From positions 1 through 64,000 of the forward strand of contig NZ_MRDH01000007.1 of assembly GCF_002008225.1 (NCBI RefSeq): 64,000 bases of DNA, read 5' to 3'. The position numbers and the translations under genes were made by a program. Numbering within the stretch: the stretch's first letter is position 1; each line of letters opens with the position of its first letter. Below, one piece after another: positions 17,121 to 26,720 of the stretch. Under the pieces are notes generated by a model. That model searched no databases, was not told where the DNA came from, and saw only the letters and a program-made list of their open reading frames with translations. Source of the DNA: Agrobacterium salinitolerans (lineage in GTDB: Bacteria > Pseudomonadota > Alphaproteobacteria > Rhizobiales > Rhizobiaceae).

Positions 17121-17795
17121 TCACTCGTCCTCCACGGTCGTCGTCGGGCTGCGCATCTGCGCCAGGAATTTGCGCACGCAGGCGCGGGCGTCCGGCCCGA
17201 GACCTTCCAGCGCGCGGTCGATGCGGCGCGATTGCGGCTCGCTCAGCGCCAGCGCCAGTTCGCGGCCCGTCAGCGTGGGGTAAAGCCTGCGCTGACGGCG
17301 ATCTTCCGGACCTGCCATCTGGCGAATGTAACCGTCGTCGATCAATTGCTTCAGCACACGGGCAAGGCTCTGCTTGGTGATCTGCAGCGTATCGAGCAAA
17401 TCCGCCACCGTCATGCCCGGCTGCCGGCTGACGAAATAGACCACCCGGTGATGGGCCCGCCCATATTCCAGTTTCGATAAAATGACATCGGGATCGGAGA
17501 CGAAATCGCGATAGGCGAAAAACAGCGCCTCGATCGTGTCGAAGTCGATCTTGCCGTCGTCAACCTTCGGGAGTGCCGGTGTTTGCCTGGAGGCGGCGGT
17601 TTTGAGCGATTGCGGTGGCACTGCGGTTCCTTCATATCCTGCGGCTGTCTGATCATAGGCTGACAGGCGTCGATGCGCCAATATTCTGTAAACATAGCCG
17701 AAAATGCGTCCGCTCGGGAGAATGCCGCCGATCATTTTCTGTTGCGGTGGATAATATGGCGCGGGTGCGGGTGCAACTGGAATCCTGAGTGACAC
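17121..17795 (-). CDS. MarR-family transcriptional regulator (PetP-like)
   Basis: Winged-helix regulator: the MarR core begins near KIDFDTIEALFFAYRDFV and contains the helix-turn-helix DLLDTLQITKQSLARVLKQLIDDGY and the wing DRRQRRLYPTLTGREL. The first 70 residues are low-complexity and of doubtful authenticity. The listed start is a GTG with AGGTAA directly upstream; an internal ATG at 17735 is an alternative and would still leave a long N-terminal extension. The stop overlaps the response regulator start, so the products are made together. It is first of the MarR / response regulator / kinase operon. Confidence 0.88.
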   Translation of the reverse strand: MSLRIPVAPAPAPYYPPQQKMIGGILPSGRIFGYVYRILAHRRLSAYDQTAAGYEGTAVPPQSLKTAASRQTPALPKVDDGKIDFDTIEALFFAYRDFVSDPDVILSKLEYGRAHHRVVYFVSRQPGMTVADLLDTLQITKQSLARVLKQLIDDGYIRQMAGPEDRRQRRLYPTLTGRELALALSEPQSRRIDRALEGLGPDARACVRKFLAQMRSPTTTVEDE

Positions 17796-17801
17796 TTACC
17801 T

Positions 17802-17834
17802 GAAATAGAAAAGAGCGCGGAAACTCCGCGCTCT
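17802..17834 (-). terminator. Rho-independent terminator of the SH3/DUF1236 gene
   Basis: A perfect 10-bp stem (17812-17821 with 17825-17834) carries a 3-nt loop. On the minus strand it is followed by TTTTCTATTTC. It lies 28 bp past the minus-strand stop at 17862 and just upstream of the MarR gene, insulating the two. Confidence 0.8.
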
Positions 17835-17861
17835 CCTTCATTTTTTGTCGTAATGACGATG

Positions 17862-18461
17862 TTACTGGTAAACGTAGACAATACGACGGGTCGAAGGTTC
17901 TACGAGAACAGGCACGTCATTCACCCGGACATAGCGGTACTGATAGTCAGGGACCTCCACAAGGCGAGTATCGGCCGGCAGGACGCTACCTATGGCAATA
18001 TCGCCGTCATAGGTGAAGGTATCGGCAGGGTGTTCATCAATATAGGTAATGACCGACTGCGGCGGATCGACTTCACCGACACGGCCAAGGTTCGGGTCGC
18101 CGGGGTTAGGCTCCGCCTGAACGCTTGAGGTCTTTTCATAGGTTACGACCGGCACACTCAGTTCCGCGCGGCGTTCCTTCAGAATGACGGGCGAACCTTC
18201 ATACATCACGTTCAGGTAATCCGCATGAGCCCAGCCGCGCAGGCCGTTCACCTCGATGCGGCACCAACTGCTGCCATCCATGCAGCCATCAAGCACGGCG
18301 TTGCTGCCACGCGTGGCAAGGCCGATTTCGGGATAATCCTCACCGGGGCCGGAACGAACAGAAATATCCGAAGCGGTTGTTGCGACCATGGCGGCATTTG
18401 CATAGCCTGCCATCAAGGCAAAGGCGCCACCAGCGATCAGCATTTTAAGCGTCTTGTCCAT
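17862..18461 (-). CDS. Secreted SH3-domain / DUF1236 protein
   Basis: 199-aa protein with a cleavable signal peptide (KMLIAGGAFALMAGYANA-A), a bacterial SH3 domain (about 25-85: DISVRSGPGEDYPEIGL, CRIEVNGLRGWAHADYL) and a C-terminal DUF1236 region (VLPADTRLVEVPDYQYRYV, VLVEPSTRRIVYVY). It is likely periplasmic, with the SH3 domain perhaps contacting peptidoglycan; the DUF1236 role is unknown but the combination is common in rhizobia. ATG 18461 has AAGGAG 8 nt upstream, so the longer frame from 18518 is rejected. It stands alone with its own terminator. Confidence 0.9.
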   Translation of the reverse strand: MDKTLKMLIAGGAFALMAGYANAAMVATTASDISVRSGPGEDYPEIGLATRGSNAVLDGCMDGSSWCRIEVNGLRGWAHADYLNVMYEGSPVILKERRAELSVPVVTYEKTSSVQAEPNPGDPNLGRVGEVDPPQSVITYIDEHPADTFTYDGDIAIGSVLPADTRLVEVPDYQYRYVRVNDVPVLVEPSTRRIVYVYQ

Positions 18462-18692
18462 GTGTCTCACTCCTTTCAAGACTGGTGCTACAACGTCGCA
18501 ACCATCCGGGCGTTCCACATTTTTCGACGAGATGATGCCTACAGACAGGGCGTGTTCGTGCTATCTGCCTGTATGGCATAGGGATTTTCTTAACGAATTG
18601 GTGGGCTGAAAATGGGCGTCACCTGTCGCCATTGTGCCGCAACCGGTCGCGGGCTATAGGAGGCGGGAGCTTTCAGACAGGAGACGCAGGAT

Positions 18693-19337
18693 ATGGGAAA
18701 GTTGCAGGCGGGCATTGTTCCGGTCACGCCATTCGAGCAGAATTGCACCATCCTGTTCGATCAGGACACCAAGGAGGGCGTCGTTGTCGATCCCGGTGGG
18801 GATGTGGACGTCATTCTTCAGGTCGTTTCTGAAAACGGCATCACGCTGAAGGAAATCTGGCTGACGCATGGGCATCTTGACCATGCCGGCGGTGCTGACG
18901 AACTGCGTGAGAAGCTGTCGCTACCGGTCATCGGGCCGCATGAGGACGACCGTCCATTGCTCGAAAGGATTGAGGCGCAGGCCGAAAAATACGGCGTTAG
19001 CGGCCTTCGGAATGTCGCGCCCGACAAATGGCTCAAGGACGGCGACAGGGTATCTTTCGGGGACCACGTCTTCGAAGTCTATCATTGTCCGGGCCACGCG
19101 CCCGGCCACGTCATCTATTACAACCGCGACCAGAACTTTGCCCATGTCGGCGATGTGCTGTTTTCGGGATCGGTGGGGCGCACGGACCTGCCGGGCGGAA
19201 ACCACGAGCAATTGATGGCGTCCATTCGCGACAAGCTCCTGCCGCTGGGCGACGATGTCGGTTTCATCTGCGGCCACGGCCCGGGAGGACGGCTGGGTGA
19301 GGAACGGCTCACCAACCCCTATCTCAAAGGGCTCTGA
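18693..19337 (+). CDS. Metallo-beta-lactamase-fold hydrolase (glyoxalase II-like, YcbL type)
   Basis: 214-aa binuclear-metal hydrolase. The HxHxDH motif is present as THGHLDH, followed by the later ligands in YHCPGHAPGHVIY and HVGDVLFSGSVGRTDL, and CGHGPGG near the C terminus. The short length (no C-terminal glyoxalase II extension) points to the YcbL/GloC-like group, which hydrolyses S-lactoylglutathione or related thioesters; the exact substrate is uncertain. ATG 18693 has a Shine-Dalgarno CAGGAGACGCAGG just upstream. It is divergent from the SH3 gene, with a 231-bp gap holding both promoters. Confidence 0.9.
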   Translation: MGKLQAGIVPVTPFEQNCTILFDQDTKEGVVVDPGGDVDVILQVVSENGITLKEIWLTHGHLDHAGGADELREKLSLPVIGPHEDDRPLLERIEAQAEKYGVSGLRNVAPDKWLKDGDRVSFGDHVFEVYHCPGHAPGHVIYYNRDQNFAHVGDVLFSGSVGRTDLPGGNHEQLMASIRDKLLPLGDDVGFICGHGPGGRLGEERLTNPYLKGL

Positions 19338-19433
19338 GCGCCGGCCTATTAGAACTCTTTGTTTTGGCGCCTTTCCGGACGGAAAACCGAATTCCACTTT
19401 TCCTGGAAATGCTCAAAGGCCTGCGGGACCGCA

Positions 19434-19460
19434 CAAAAAAACCCGGCATTCCTGCCGGGC
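19434..19460 (-). terminator. Rho-independent terminator of the cold-shock gene
   Basis: The minus strand reads a 7-bp stem (CCCGGCA with TGCCGGG; plus positions 19442-19448 and 19453-19459) followed by eight T residues. It lies 30 bp downstream of the cold-shock stop. Confidence 0.85.
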
Positions 19461-19489
19461 TTCAACTAGAAAAGAAAGCCGTTTTAGGG

Positions 19490-19705
19490 TCAGCCAGCAA
19501 TCTGCAGATTGACTGCCTTCGGCCCCTTGCCGCGACGATCCGGTTCCGTGTCGAAGCTCACTTTCTGATTTTCTGAAAGTCCGGACAGGCCGGAAGCCTG
19601 TACGGCAGAGATGTGAACAAAGATATCAGCGCCACCATTATCTGGCTTGATGAAGCCAAAGCCTTTGTCTGTATTGAAGAATTTTACGGTGCCAGTTTCG
19701 GCCAT
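19490..19705 (-). CDS. Cold-shock (CspA-family) protein
   Basis: 71-aa single cold-shock domain. RNP1 is visible as KGFGFI and RNP2 as DIFVHI, with the usual GTVKFFN start. These proteins bind single-stranded RNA/DNA and melt RNA structures. Length and sequence are typical. Upstream (19706-19900) is AT-richer sequence that could be the long structured 5' leader usual for regulated csp genes. ATG 19705 is preceded by AAAAGGACC with good spacing. Confidence 0.96.
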   Translation of the reverse strand: MAETGTVKFFNTDKGFGFIKPDNGGADIFVHISAVQASGLSGLSENQKVSFDTEPDRRGKGPKAVNLQIAG

Positions 19706-19907
19706 GCATCAGGTCCTTTTCGCTCTGCCCGCGTTCAGCTACAGGCAGCATTACAGTTTTGCCCCGCGTGGGCGTTGGCAGGCAGTTTTTGACTATTGAG
19801 AAAAAGGACCTTCGCAGCGGGAAGTAATGGCGTTCTCATCCAACGTTTTTCGTCCCACCGCCCGAGGTTTATAGCGTCCCCAGTGCGCAAATTTATAGGC
19901 CTTCCCA

Positions 19908-20008
19908 TGCTCGCAAATTGCCCGAACTGCGGTAGAGTGATGCGTTTATCGAAAATTGGCAAGCAAAAGTTTTCACGGGCTTTTTGTCAGATAAAAAACC
20001 TGCGGTAG
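19908..20008 (+). pseudogene. Possible remnant of a small zinc-ribbon gene
   Basis: In the 445-bp gap between the cold-shock gene and the exporter, a short plus frame reads an N-terminal CPNCG followed by a basic stretch RVMRLSKIGKQKF, then quickly stops (33 aa). Small rhizobial zinc-ribbon proteins start similarly, but the second zinc-binding half is absent. There is no Shine-Dalgarno. This could be a decayed gene or chance; the rest of the gap shows no gene. Confidence 0.2.
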
Positions 20009-20150
20009 AATAACGGCGCGTAATCGCATAATTTTTCCGCAGAAGTGATAATCGATGAAATAAAAGCCGTTCTCCGCAGGATTTTGCGACAAAATTTGAG
20101 TGCAACGCCCGGATTTAGGGGCGGGATGAGAAAAATGAGTTCTTTTTACG

Positions 20151-21053
20151 TCAGGCCGCTCCGGCCATGGATTTTTGCCGTTTTCGCGTCAGTTCCGGCA
20201 CCAGTTCGACGATCAGGATCGCGACGAATATGATCAGACAGCCGACATAGCCGGCGCCGGAAATGGTTTCATTCAGGAAAATCGAGGCCAGCAAAGCGCC
20301 GAAAAGCGCCTCCGATGACAGGAATATCGCGGCCTGCGGGGCAGTAGTGTAACGTTGGCCGATGACCTGCAGCACGAAGGCGAGGCCGGAGGAGACGAGG
20401 CCGACATAGAGAATTTCCGCCAGCGATGCTTCGATGGAGGCCATGCTGATCGGTTCGAACACGACACCGATCATGCAACTAAGAAGGGAGCAAACGGCGA
20501 ACTGGGTGCAGGAAAGCACGAGCGGCCTTCCGCTTTCGGAGACGAAGCGCCCGGCCAGCGTGATCTGGATCGCCCAGAAGAAGGCGCAGATGATGCTGAG
20601 AATATCGCCCGTGGTCAGCGCCTCGAAAGCGCCGCCGGAGAGCAGGAATATGCCGCCCAACATCATCAGCGCGCCCGGCCAGACGATCCAGTGGGGATGG
20701 CGGCGGTAAAGCACGACCGCGATCACGGGTACGAAGATCACGTAAAGCCCGGTCAGGAAGCTAGAATTGGTGACGGTCGTGGTCAGAAGCCCGACCTGCT
20801 GGGTAGTGGCCCCGCCGAACAGGGCAAGTCCCACGAGGATGAAACTGCCGATTTCGCGCCGGCGCGGCGGCGATTTCAGCGATCGTGTTTCCATGAGCGC
20901 GAAGGGCAGCACGGCGATGGCGGCGATGGCGAAACGCAGGCCGACGAACCAGAAAGGGCCGATCGAGGCCATGGCGGAGGATTGCGCGACAAAGCCGCCG
21001 CCCCAGATTGCTGCGGCGAGCAGAAGCAGCATATTGGCCTGAATACGCGTCAT
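20151..21053 (-). CDS. EamA/DMT-family transporter
   Basis: 300-aa integral membrane protein with ten hydrophobic segments in two EamA repeats (first repeat begins LLLLAAAIWGGGFVAQS, second around GDILSIICAFFWAIQITLAG). The family exports amino acids and other metabolites; the substrate here is unknown. ATG 21053 gives the usual family length; an upstream frame to 21107 adds unconserved residues. The C terminus is basic. It is monocistronic in the minus direction, next to a small membrane-protein gene on the same strand 150 bp upstream. Confidence 0.9.
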   Translation of the reverse strand: MTRIQANMLLLLAAAIWGGGFVAQSSAMASIGPFWFVGLRFAIAAIAVLPFALMETRSLKSPPRRREIGSFILVGLALFGGATTQQVGLLTTTVTNSSFLTGLYVIFVPVIAVVLYRRHPHWIVWPGALMMLGGIFLLSGGAFEALTTGDILSIICAFFWAIQITLAGRFVSESGRPLVLSCTQFAVCSLLSCMIGVVFEPISMASIEASLAEILYVGLVSSGLAFVLQVIGQRYTTAPQAAIFLSSEALFGALLASIFLNETISGAGYVGCLIIFVAILIVELVPELTRKRQKSMAGAA

Positions 21054-21204
21054 TATTTGGCACCAGCACAGCAGGGCCGGAAGATCATTCAGTCGCGGCC
21101 GTGGCAAACAGGGGAATTTTGAAATATCGATCCGCGAAGCGGACGATTGTTTCCGGCTGCTTTAGCAGCAACATGCCGAGGCCGCAAGTCGAGGGGAGGG
21201 CCGC

Positions 21205-21516
21205 TTATTTATAGCGGCGGGCCTCATCCTTCAGGCTGCGCCGGGTGAGCATCAGGCCGCCGACGCCAAGGCCGATGAAGGCTGCGGCCGAAAGGACAAT
21301 GAGCAGGATATGAGGCCCGGCCTGCGTGGTCGCGGCTACCTGCGGGATCGCGGACGTATGCAGGGTATCGACCGCCTGCGTGGCGGCGTTCGCCGAGGTT
21401 GCTATGCCGGCGGCCATGGTGACGATGACGAGAAAAGCCGCAACGGCCATCCAGAGGGAAAACAGCGTTCTCTGCGCCCTTAACCTTTCAACGGAAGTCC
21501 GATCGTTGGTAAACAT
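21205..21516 (-). CDS. Small membrane protein of unknown function
   Basis: 103-aa protein with two likely membrane helices (LFSLWMAVAAFLVIVTMAAG near 18-37 and ILLIVLSAAAFIGLGVGGLM near 70-90), a basic N terminus, and a basic tail TRRSLKDEARRYK. I recognise no family. It may have a signal-anchor then a periplasmic loop of about 30 residues. AGGCGA lies 7 nt before the ATG. Coding-like composition and the tidy topology argue for a real gene. Confidence 0.6.
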   Translation of the reverse strand: MFTNDRTSVERLRAQRTLFSLWMAVAAFLVIVTMAAGIATSANAATQAVDTLHTSAIPQVAATTQAGPHILLIVLSAAAFIGLGVGGLMLTRRSLKDEARRYK

Positions 21517-21662
21517 GGCTATCGCCTCTTGTCCCTGTTCTTAAAGGATAAGAGAGGCTTCGAAATGGACGGCTTGGAGACGGAATTCTGGCGTTCTGCG
21601 GTATTTATTGCGGCAATATTGTGGCTAAGCCTGATATGGAAGCCGTTTGGTCGCCCATGGCG

Positions 21663-22589
21663 TCAGAGGCGACGTTTTCCGAAGGTTCGGGTCTGGCGCA
21701 GTGGATGCGGCTCGGCCGGGCGTTCTTCCCCGAAAAATGCCGGTGGCGCAGGACCCCTCTCCGCCCGGGGCGGGGTGAGATATTCACTGCCGAGTTCCGG
21801 GAAACGCGCGTCGAAACTGGTGGGGGCAAGTTCGGGCTTTGCCAGCACGTAGCCCTGCATCAGCAGGACGCCGAGTTCCTCGCACAGATCGACCTGCCAT
21901 GCTGCTTCCAATCCCTCGAAGACCGGCTCTATGCCATCGGCGCGAAACTGGCTGACGATGACGCGTAGAAGGGCGGCGCCCGCTGAATTCTGCATGAAAT
22001 CGCGCACCCAGCCGGCTTCGAATTTCACATAGTCCGGCTTGATGAGCTTTACCCGGTCAATGTCGGAATCGCCGGCGCCATAATCATCAAGCGCAACGCG
22101 AAAGCCGATATCGTGCATGTGATAGGCGAAGTCAGCGACCATCTGCGTGTCGGAGGCTTTTTTCTCGGAGATTTCGCAGACGATGCGGTCCGCCGTCATG
22201 CCCGCCTCGTGAGCGGCAAGACGCATGCGCTCCACTTCCTGGCGCATCTTGGCCGGCGTCTGGAACAGGCCCGGATGGAAATTGACGAAGATGCGGGCGC
22301 GGGACCGGTTGAGCCTGCCGGTGTTGAGAATGTGGATCGTGCGCAGGATGCTATCGATATTTTCGATGTCTTCAGACGCCACAAGCGAGAAGAATTCACC
22401 TGGCGTCACCGGCTCGCCGTTGCGGTGCGGCCGCACCAGACCTTCGAAGGAATCGATGTCGAGCCTGCCACTTGCCGTGCGGCGGAAAATCGGCTGCAGG
22501 GCCGATTTCAGGTTGAAGGTGCGATAGGCCGTGGACCATGTGCCATCGACCTCGCGGACAAGACTGGAAAAGATGCTTTTGGGCGCCAT
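21663..22589 (-). CDS. EAL-domain protein (c-di-GMP phosphodiesterase candidate)
   Basis: 308-aa protein made almost entirely of an EAL domain. Key catalytic positions look kept although motifs deviate: FEGLVRP for EALLR, FVNFHPG for the Asn motif, CEISEKK for the Glu, ALDDYGAGDSD for DDFGTG, PDYVKFE with the Lys, and FEGLE for the last Glu. It could therefore hydrolyse c-di-GMP, but the deviations leave room for a degenerate sensor role. No membrane or other signalling domain is fused; the last 45 residues are Pro/Arg-rich. A CtrA-type site lies 69 bp upstream. Confidence 0.88.
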   Translation of the reverse strand: MAPKSIFSSLVREVDGTWSTAYRTFNLKSALQPIFRRTASGRLDIDSFEGLVRPHRNGEPVTPGEFFSLVASEDIENIDSILRTIHILNTGRLNRSRARIFVNFHPGLFQTPAKMRQEVERMRLAAHEAGMTADRIVCEISEKKASDTQMVADFAYHMHDIGFRVALDDYGAGDSDIDRVKLIKPDYVKFEAGWVRDFMQNSAGAALLRVIVSQFRADGIEPVFEGLEAAWQVDLCEELGVLLMQGYVLAKPELAPTSFDARFPELGSEYLTPPRAERGPAPPAFFGEERPAEPHPLRQTRTFGKRRL

Positions 22590-22657
22590 TTTTCAACCAG
22601 CTATAGAGACACGACCCCTAGGCTCGCCAATGTAGCGTATCAAGCGTTACTTCCGGG

Positions 22658-22672
22658 TTAAGGAAGGTTTAA
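22658..22672. promoter_or_regulatory. Candidate CtrA-binding site upstream of the EAL gene
   Basis: TTAA at 22658-22661 and TTAA at 22669-22672 are separated by exactly 7 bp, matching the CtrA consensus TTAA-N7-TTAA. It lies in the divergent region between the EAL gene (start 22589) and aatA (start 22801), closer to the former. Binding is inferred from sequence only. Confidence 0.4.
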
Positions 22673-22788
22673 ATTCTCCGCTGCGGCACATAAGCCGGCT
22701 TTTGACCTTGAAAGAAGGCCTGTCTTTCGACATAGAAAATGCCGCAGATGACAAGTTTTCCAACCTCTGCTGATGTCAACCCCAATAG

Positions 22789-24003
<1,215 letters not shown>

Positions 24004-24027
24004 TCGGTTGTGATCTCAAATGAAGAA

Positions 24028-24053
24028 GCCCGGCAGCGACGCCGGGCTTTTTT
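24028..24053 (+). terminator. Rho-independent terminator of aatA
   Basis: A 7-bp GC stem (GCCCGGC at 24028-24034, GCCGGGC at 24041-24047) is followed by six T residues. It is 25 bp past the stop and faces the end of the minus-strand ChaA gene. Confidence 0.9.
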
Positions 24054-24061
24054 CGCTTTGG

Positions 24062-25168
24062 TCAAAGCCCCAGAAACAGCAGCATGATGAAGGTGGCGAA
24101 GAGAATGAAGTGCGTCATTCCTTCAATCGCGTTGGTTTCGCCGTCATTGAGATTGATGGCGGCGGCGATGAGGGTGATGAAGACCATGACGGTCTGAACC
24201 GGTGTCATCGCCATGATGAAGGGCTGACCGGTATAGAGCGCGATGCCCTCCATGACGGGCACGGTGAGGATGACCGTCGACAGGGATGCGCCCATGGCGA
24301 TATTGACCACGGCCTGCATGCGGTTGCGCAAGGCGGAGCGGAGCGCGGTGAGGATTTCCGGCGATGCCGAGATCGTGGCCACCACCACCGCCATCAGCGC
24401 TGGCGGCGCGCTTGTGCCCTCAAGGCTTTCGCTCAGGAAGGTCGACATGAATTCCGCCAATACGCCGATCAACACCACGCCAGCGACGATGAGACCGATG
24501 GAAAGGGGCACGCTGCCTTCGTCCTCCTCTTCCGCGTGGCCGTCGGATGTCTGGCCGGCCGGATGTGCCTTCCGGGGATAGGCATAGCTGAAGAAATAGC
24601 TGTGCGGGCCAACCTGCATTTTGAGGAACAGCGCATAAAGCGCGATCATCGCGACGATGGTGAAGGCGGAGTAGACATGCCAGCTTTCCTTGGGAATGAA
24701 TTCCGGCACGATCATCGAAATACCCATGGCGGTGAGGATCATTACGCCATAGGTCTTGCCGGAATCGTCATTATAGGGCTGCTCGCCGTGGCGAAGACCG
24801 CCGAGAAGTGCTGCAAGACCCAGAATGCCGTTGATGTCGATCATCACGGCGGAGTAAATCGTATCCCGCACCAGAGTGGGCGAATCGGACTCGCTCATGA
24901 TGATGGCGAGGATCAGCACTTCTACCGCGACGGCCGACAACGTCAGTATCATGGTACCGTAAGGATCGCCGACCTTGGTGGCAAGGATTTCGGCGTGATG
25001 GGCAACCCGCATCGAGACGAGGACGATGAGCCCGATCAGCGCTATCGCGGCAATCAGCGCCGCCGTCTTTCCAGCTTCGAATATCGCATGTTCGGCCAGA
25101 TAGGCGAGGATTGCCGCCGGTATAGCCAGCAAGAGCATCCGCTCCTGTTTCAGAATAGAACCCGCCAT
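24062..25168 (-). CDS. chaA: Calcium/proton antiporter (ChaA type)
   Basis: 368-aa CaCA-superfamily exchanger with about 11 membrane helices. The first alpha-repeat reads HHAEILATKVGDPYGTMILT and the second ISASPEILTALRSALRNRMQ with NIAMGASLSTVILT; INGILGLAALLGGLRHGE follows the first repeat as in ChaA. A central cytoplasmic loop is acidic (HAEEEDEGS). It exports Ca2+ (or Na+/K+ in E. coli ChaA) against protons. AAAGGAAATCA precedes ATG 25168. No partner gene; it is divergent from the DUF2188 gene. Confidence 0.9.
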   Translation of the reverse strand: MAGSILKQERMLLLAIPAAILAYLAEHAIFEAGKTAALIAAIALIGLIVLVSMRVAHHAEILATKVGDPYGTMILTLSAVAVEVLILAIIMSESDSPTLVRDTIYSAVMIDINGILGLAALLGGLRHGEQPYNDDSGKTYGVMILTAMGISMIVPEFIPKESWHVYSAFTIVAMIALYALFLKMQVGPHSYFFSYAYPRKAHPAGQTSDGHAEEEDEGSVPLSIGLIVAGVVLIGVLAEFMSTFLSESLEGTSAPPALMAVVVATISASPEILTALRSALRNRMQAVVNIAMGASLSTVILTVPVMEGIALYTGQPFIMAMTPVQTVMVFITLIAAAINLNDGETNAIEGMTHFILFATFIMLLFLGL

Positions 25169-25362
25169 TGATTTCCTTTCCCCCTGATCGGCTCAGGCTG
25201 TGACGTATCGTCCTTCAGATCAAGCAGGATTTGCGCTTGAATGCTTTTGGTAGGATAGTGGTGTCGCAGGACATGCTGCTCATGCCGCGCTGTCCCATCG
25301 GGTGCAATGCTTGAAACGCGGTTGTGGTTGCCATGTCGCCTACCGATACAGGAGGACCATGC

Positions 25363-25629
25363 ATGACCAAAGTGGTGTACGAGATCGTCGAACATGACGG
25401 AGGCTTCGCCTACCGCATGAACGGCGCTTATTCCGAGACGTTTCCCACCTATGCCGATGCCCGTGAGGCTGCGCGTATTGTCGCTGCCGAACAGCAGGTG
25501 GGCGGCGATGACGAGGAAATCAGCTATCAGGATGAGAGCGGCCATTGGCATGAAGAATACAGCCAGGGCGGCGACCGGCCGGAAGCCGAGGTGGTCGACA
25601 AGACGACGCAGCAGGCCAGACCGTTTTGA
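25363..25629 (+). CDS. DUF2188-domain small protein
   Basis: 88-aa acidic cytoplasmic protein. The first half, MTKVVYEIVEHDGGFAYRMN and FPTYADAREAARIVAAEQQ, matches the DUF2188 pattern of a short beta-beta-alpha unit; the C-terminal half is charged with SYQDESGHWHEEYSQGGDR. Function unknown; relatives occur as stress-associated small proteins. ATG 25363 has a perfect AGGAGG-type site (CAGGAGGACCATGC), so the longer frame from 25324 is rejected. It converges with the LysR gene, 58 bp away. Confidence 0.8.
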   Translation: MTKVVYEIVEHDGGFAYRMNGAYSETFPTYADAREAARIVAAEQQVGGDDEEISYQDESGHWHEEYSQGGDRPEAEVVDKTTQQARPF

Positions 25630-25687
25630 TGCGCGATCCGTGGATTTCCAGCAAAGCCGGGATCACTTCGCCGAGAGTTGTTCGGCA

Positions 25688-26632
25688 CTAGCGCCGTTTG
25701 GGCGGAGCACTTGGGTCGGTTTCCTTAAGATGACCCTTGAGGCCTTCGACGAGGGCGCTGAAGACGGCACGGCATCGCGGCGAGGTCTTGAGGTTTTCGT
25801 GCATCGCGACCCAGGTGTGGAGCGGGATATCTATGTTTGGGAGAACCTGAACCAGCCGTGGGTCCTTGCGTGCAAGGCCGATCTGGCAGACGCCGATGCC
25901 CGCGCTGGCGCGGATCATGGCAAGCTGGGCGAGATTGCTGTCGGCGCGGATTTCGAAGGAAATTTCTTCAATATCGGGTATTTCGGGGTCAAGCGAGCGC
26001 ATTCGCTGGATGGCCGCTCGGATAAAGGGCGTCTTGCGGTCGAAACCGACCATCCGGTGGCGGTTCAGATCTTCCATGCTCGCCGGGGCGCCGGCTCTTG
26101 CCAGATAGTCGCGCGTCGCGTGAAATCCCAGGCGGAAATTGCCGATGTAACGCATGACGATTGCATCCTGCAGCGGTTCGGTCATGCGAATGGCGATATC
26201 CGCCTCGCGCCTTAAAAGGTCTTCCAGCGTATCGGATAGCGAAAGCTCGATTTCAAGCCGCGGGTGAACCTCCTGCATGGCGGTAATGATCGGCGGCAGC
26301 ATTTCCACACCGATGATATCGGATGCGCTGATGCGCACCGTGCCTTCGATCTTGCCGACTTCGCCGGAGGCGGCGCGCATAAGGGCGGCGGTCGTCGCTG
26401 CCAGATTTTCCGCATAGGGACGGAGCGCAAGTGCTGCTTCCGTCGGCATCAACCCGTGGGGCGAGCGGATGAACAGCGGAAAACCAACGGCCTCCTCCAG
26501 CGCGCCGATATGGCGTCCCGCCGTCGGCTGGGTGATGCCAAGCTCGCGGGCGGCGGCAGACAGTGAACCGTCGCTCAGCACGCTGAGGAAGGTGCGGTAG
26601 AAATCCCAGCTGATATCGCGGTTCTTCGTCAT
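25688..26632 (-). CDS. LysR-family transcriptional regulator
   Basis: 314-aa regulator with the N-terminal winged helix (FYRTFLSVLSDGSLSAAARE, GITQPTAGRHIGALEEAVG) and a substrate-binding domain (about 95-300, beginning GTVRISASDIIGVEMLPPI). ATG 26632 places the helix-turn-helix at the usual position; upstream in-frame sequence is not coding-like and overlaps the divergent promoter. It starts 88 bp from the divergent epimerase gene, the standard LysR layout, so it probably controls that operon. The effector is unknown. No Shine-Dalgarno is obvious. Confidence 0.92.
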   Translation of the reverse strand: MTKNRDISWDFYRTFLSVLSDGSLSAAARELGITQPTAGRHIGALEEAVGFPLFIRSPHGLMPTEAALALRPYAENLAATTAALMRAASGEVGKIEGTVRISASDIIGVEMLPPIITAMQEVHPRLEIELSLSDTLEDLLRREADIAIRMTEPLQDAIVMRYIGNFRLGFHATRDYLARAGAPASMEDLNRHRMVGFDRKTPFIRAAIQRMRSLDPEIPDIEEISFEIRADSNLAQLAMIRASAGIGVCQIGLARKDPRLVQVLPNIDIPLHTWVAMHENLKTSPRCRAVFSALVEGLKGHLKETDPSAPPKRR

Positions 26633-26720
26633 AATATTTTGTATAGCCGCTCCAATGATTTCGACAATTTCGTATATCGCACATCGGGTCGATACTCCAG
26701 ACACACAAAGGAGTATGACA

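Noticed and set aside
21529..21852. A 107-aa plus-strand frame with one hydrophobic stretch
   Set aside because: Its second half overlaps the EAL gene antisense and has shuffled-looking sequence; only about 40 residues look membrane-like.
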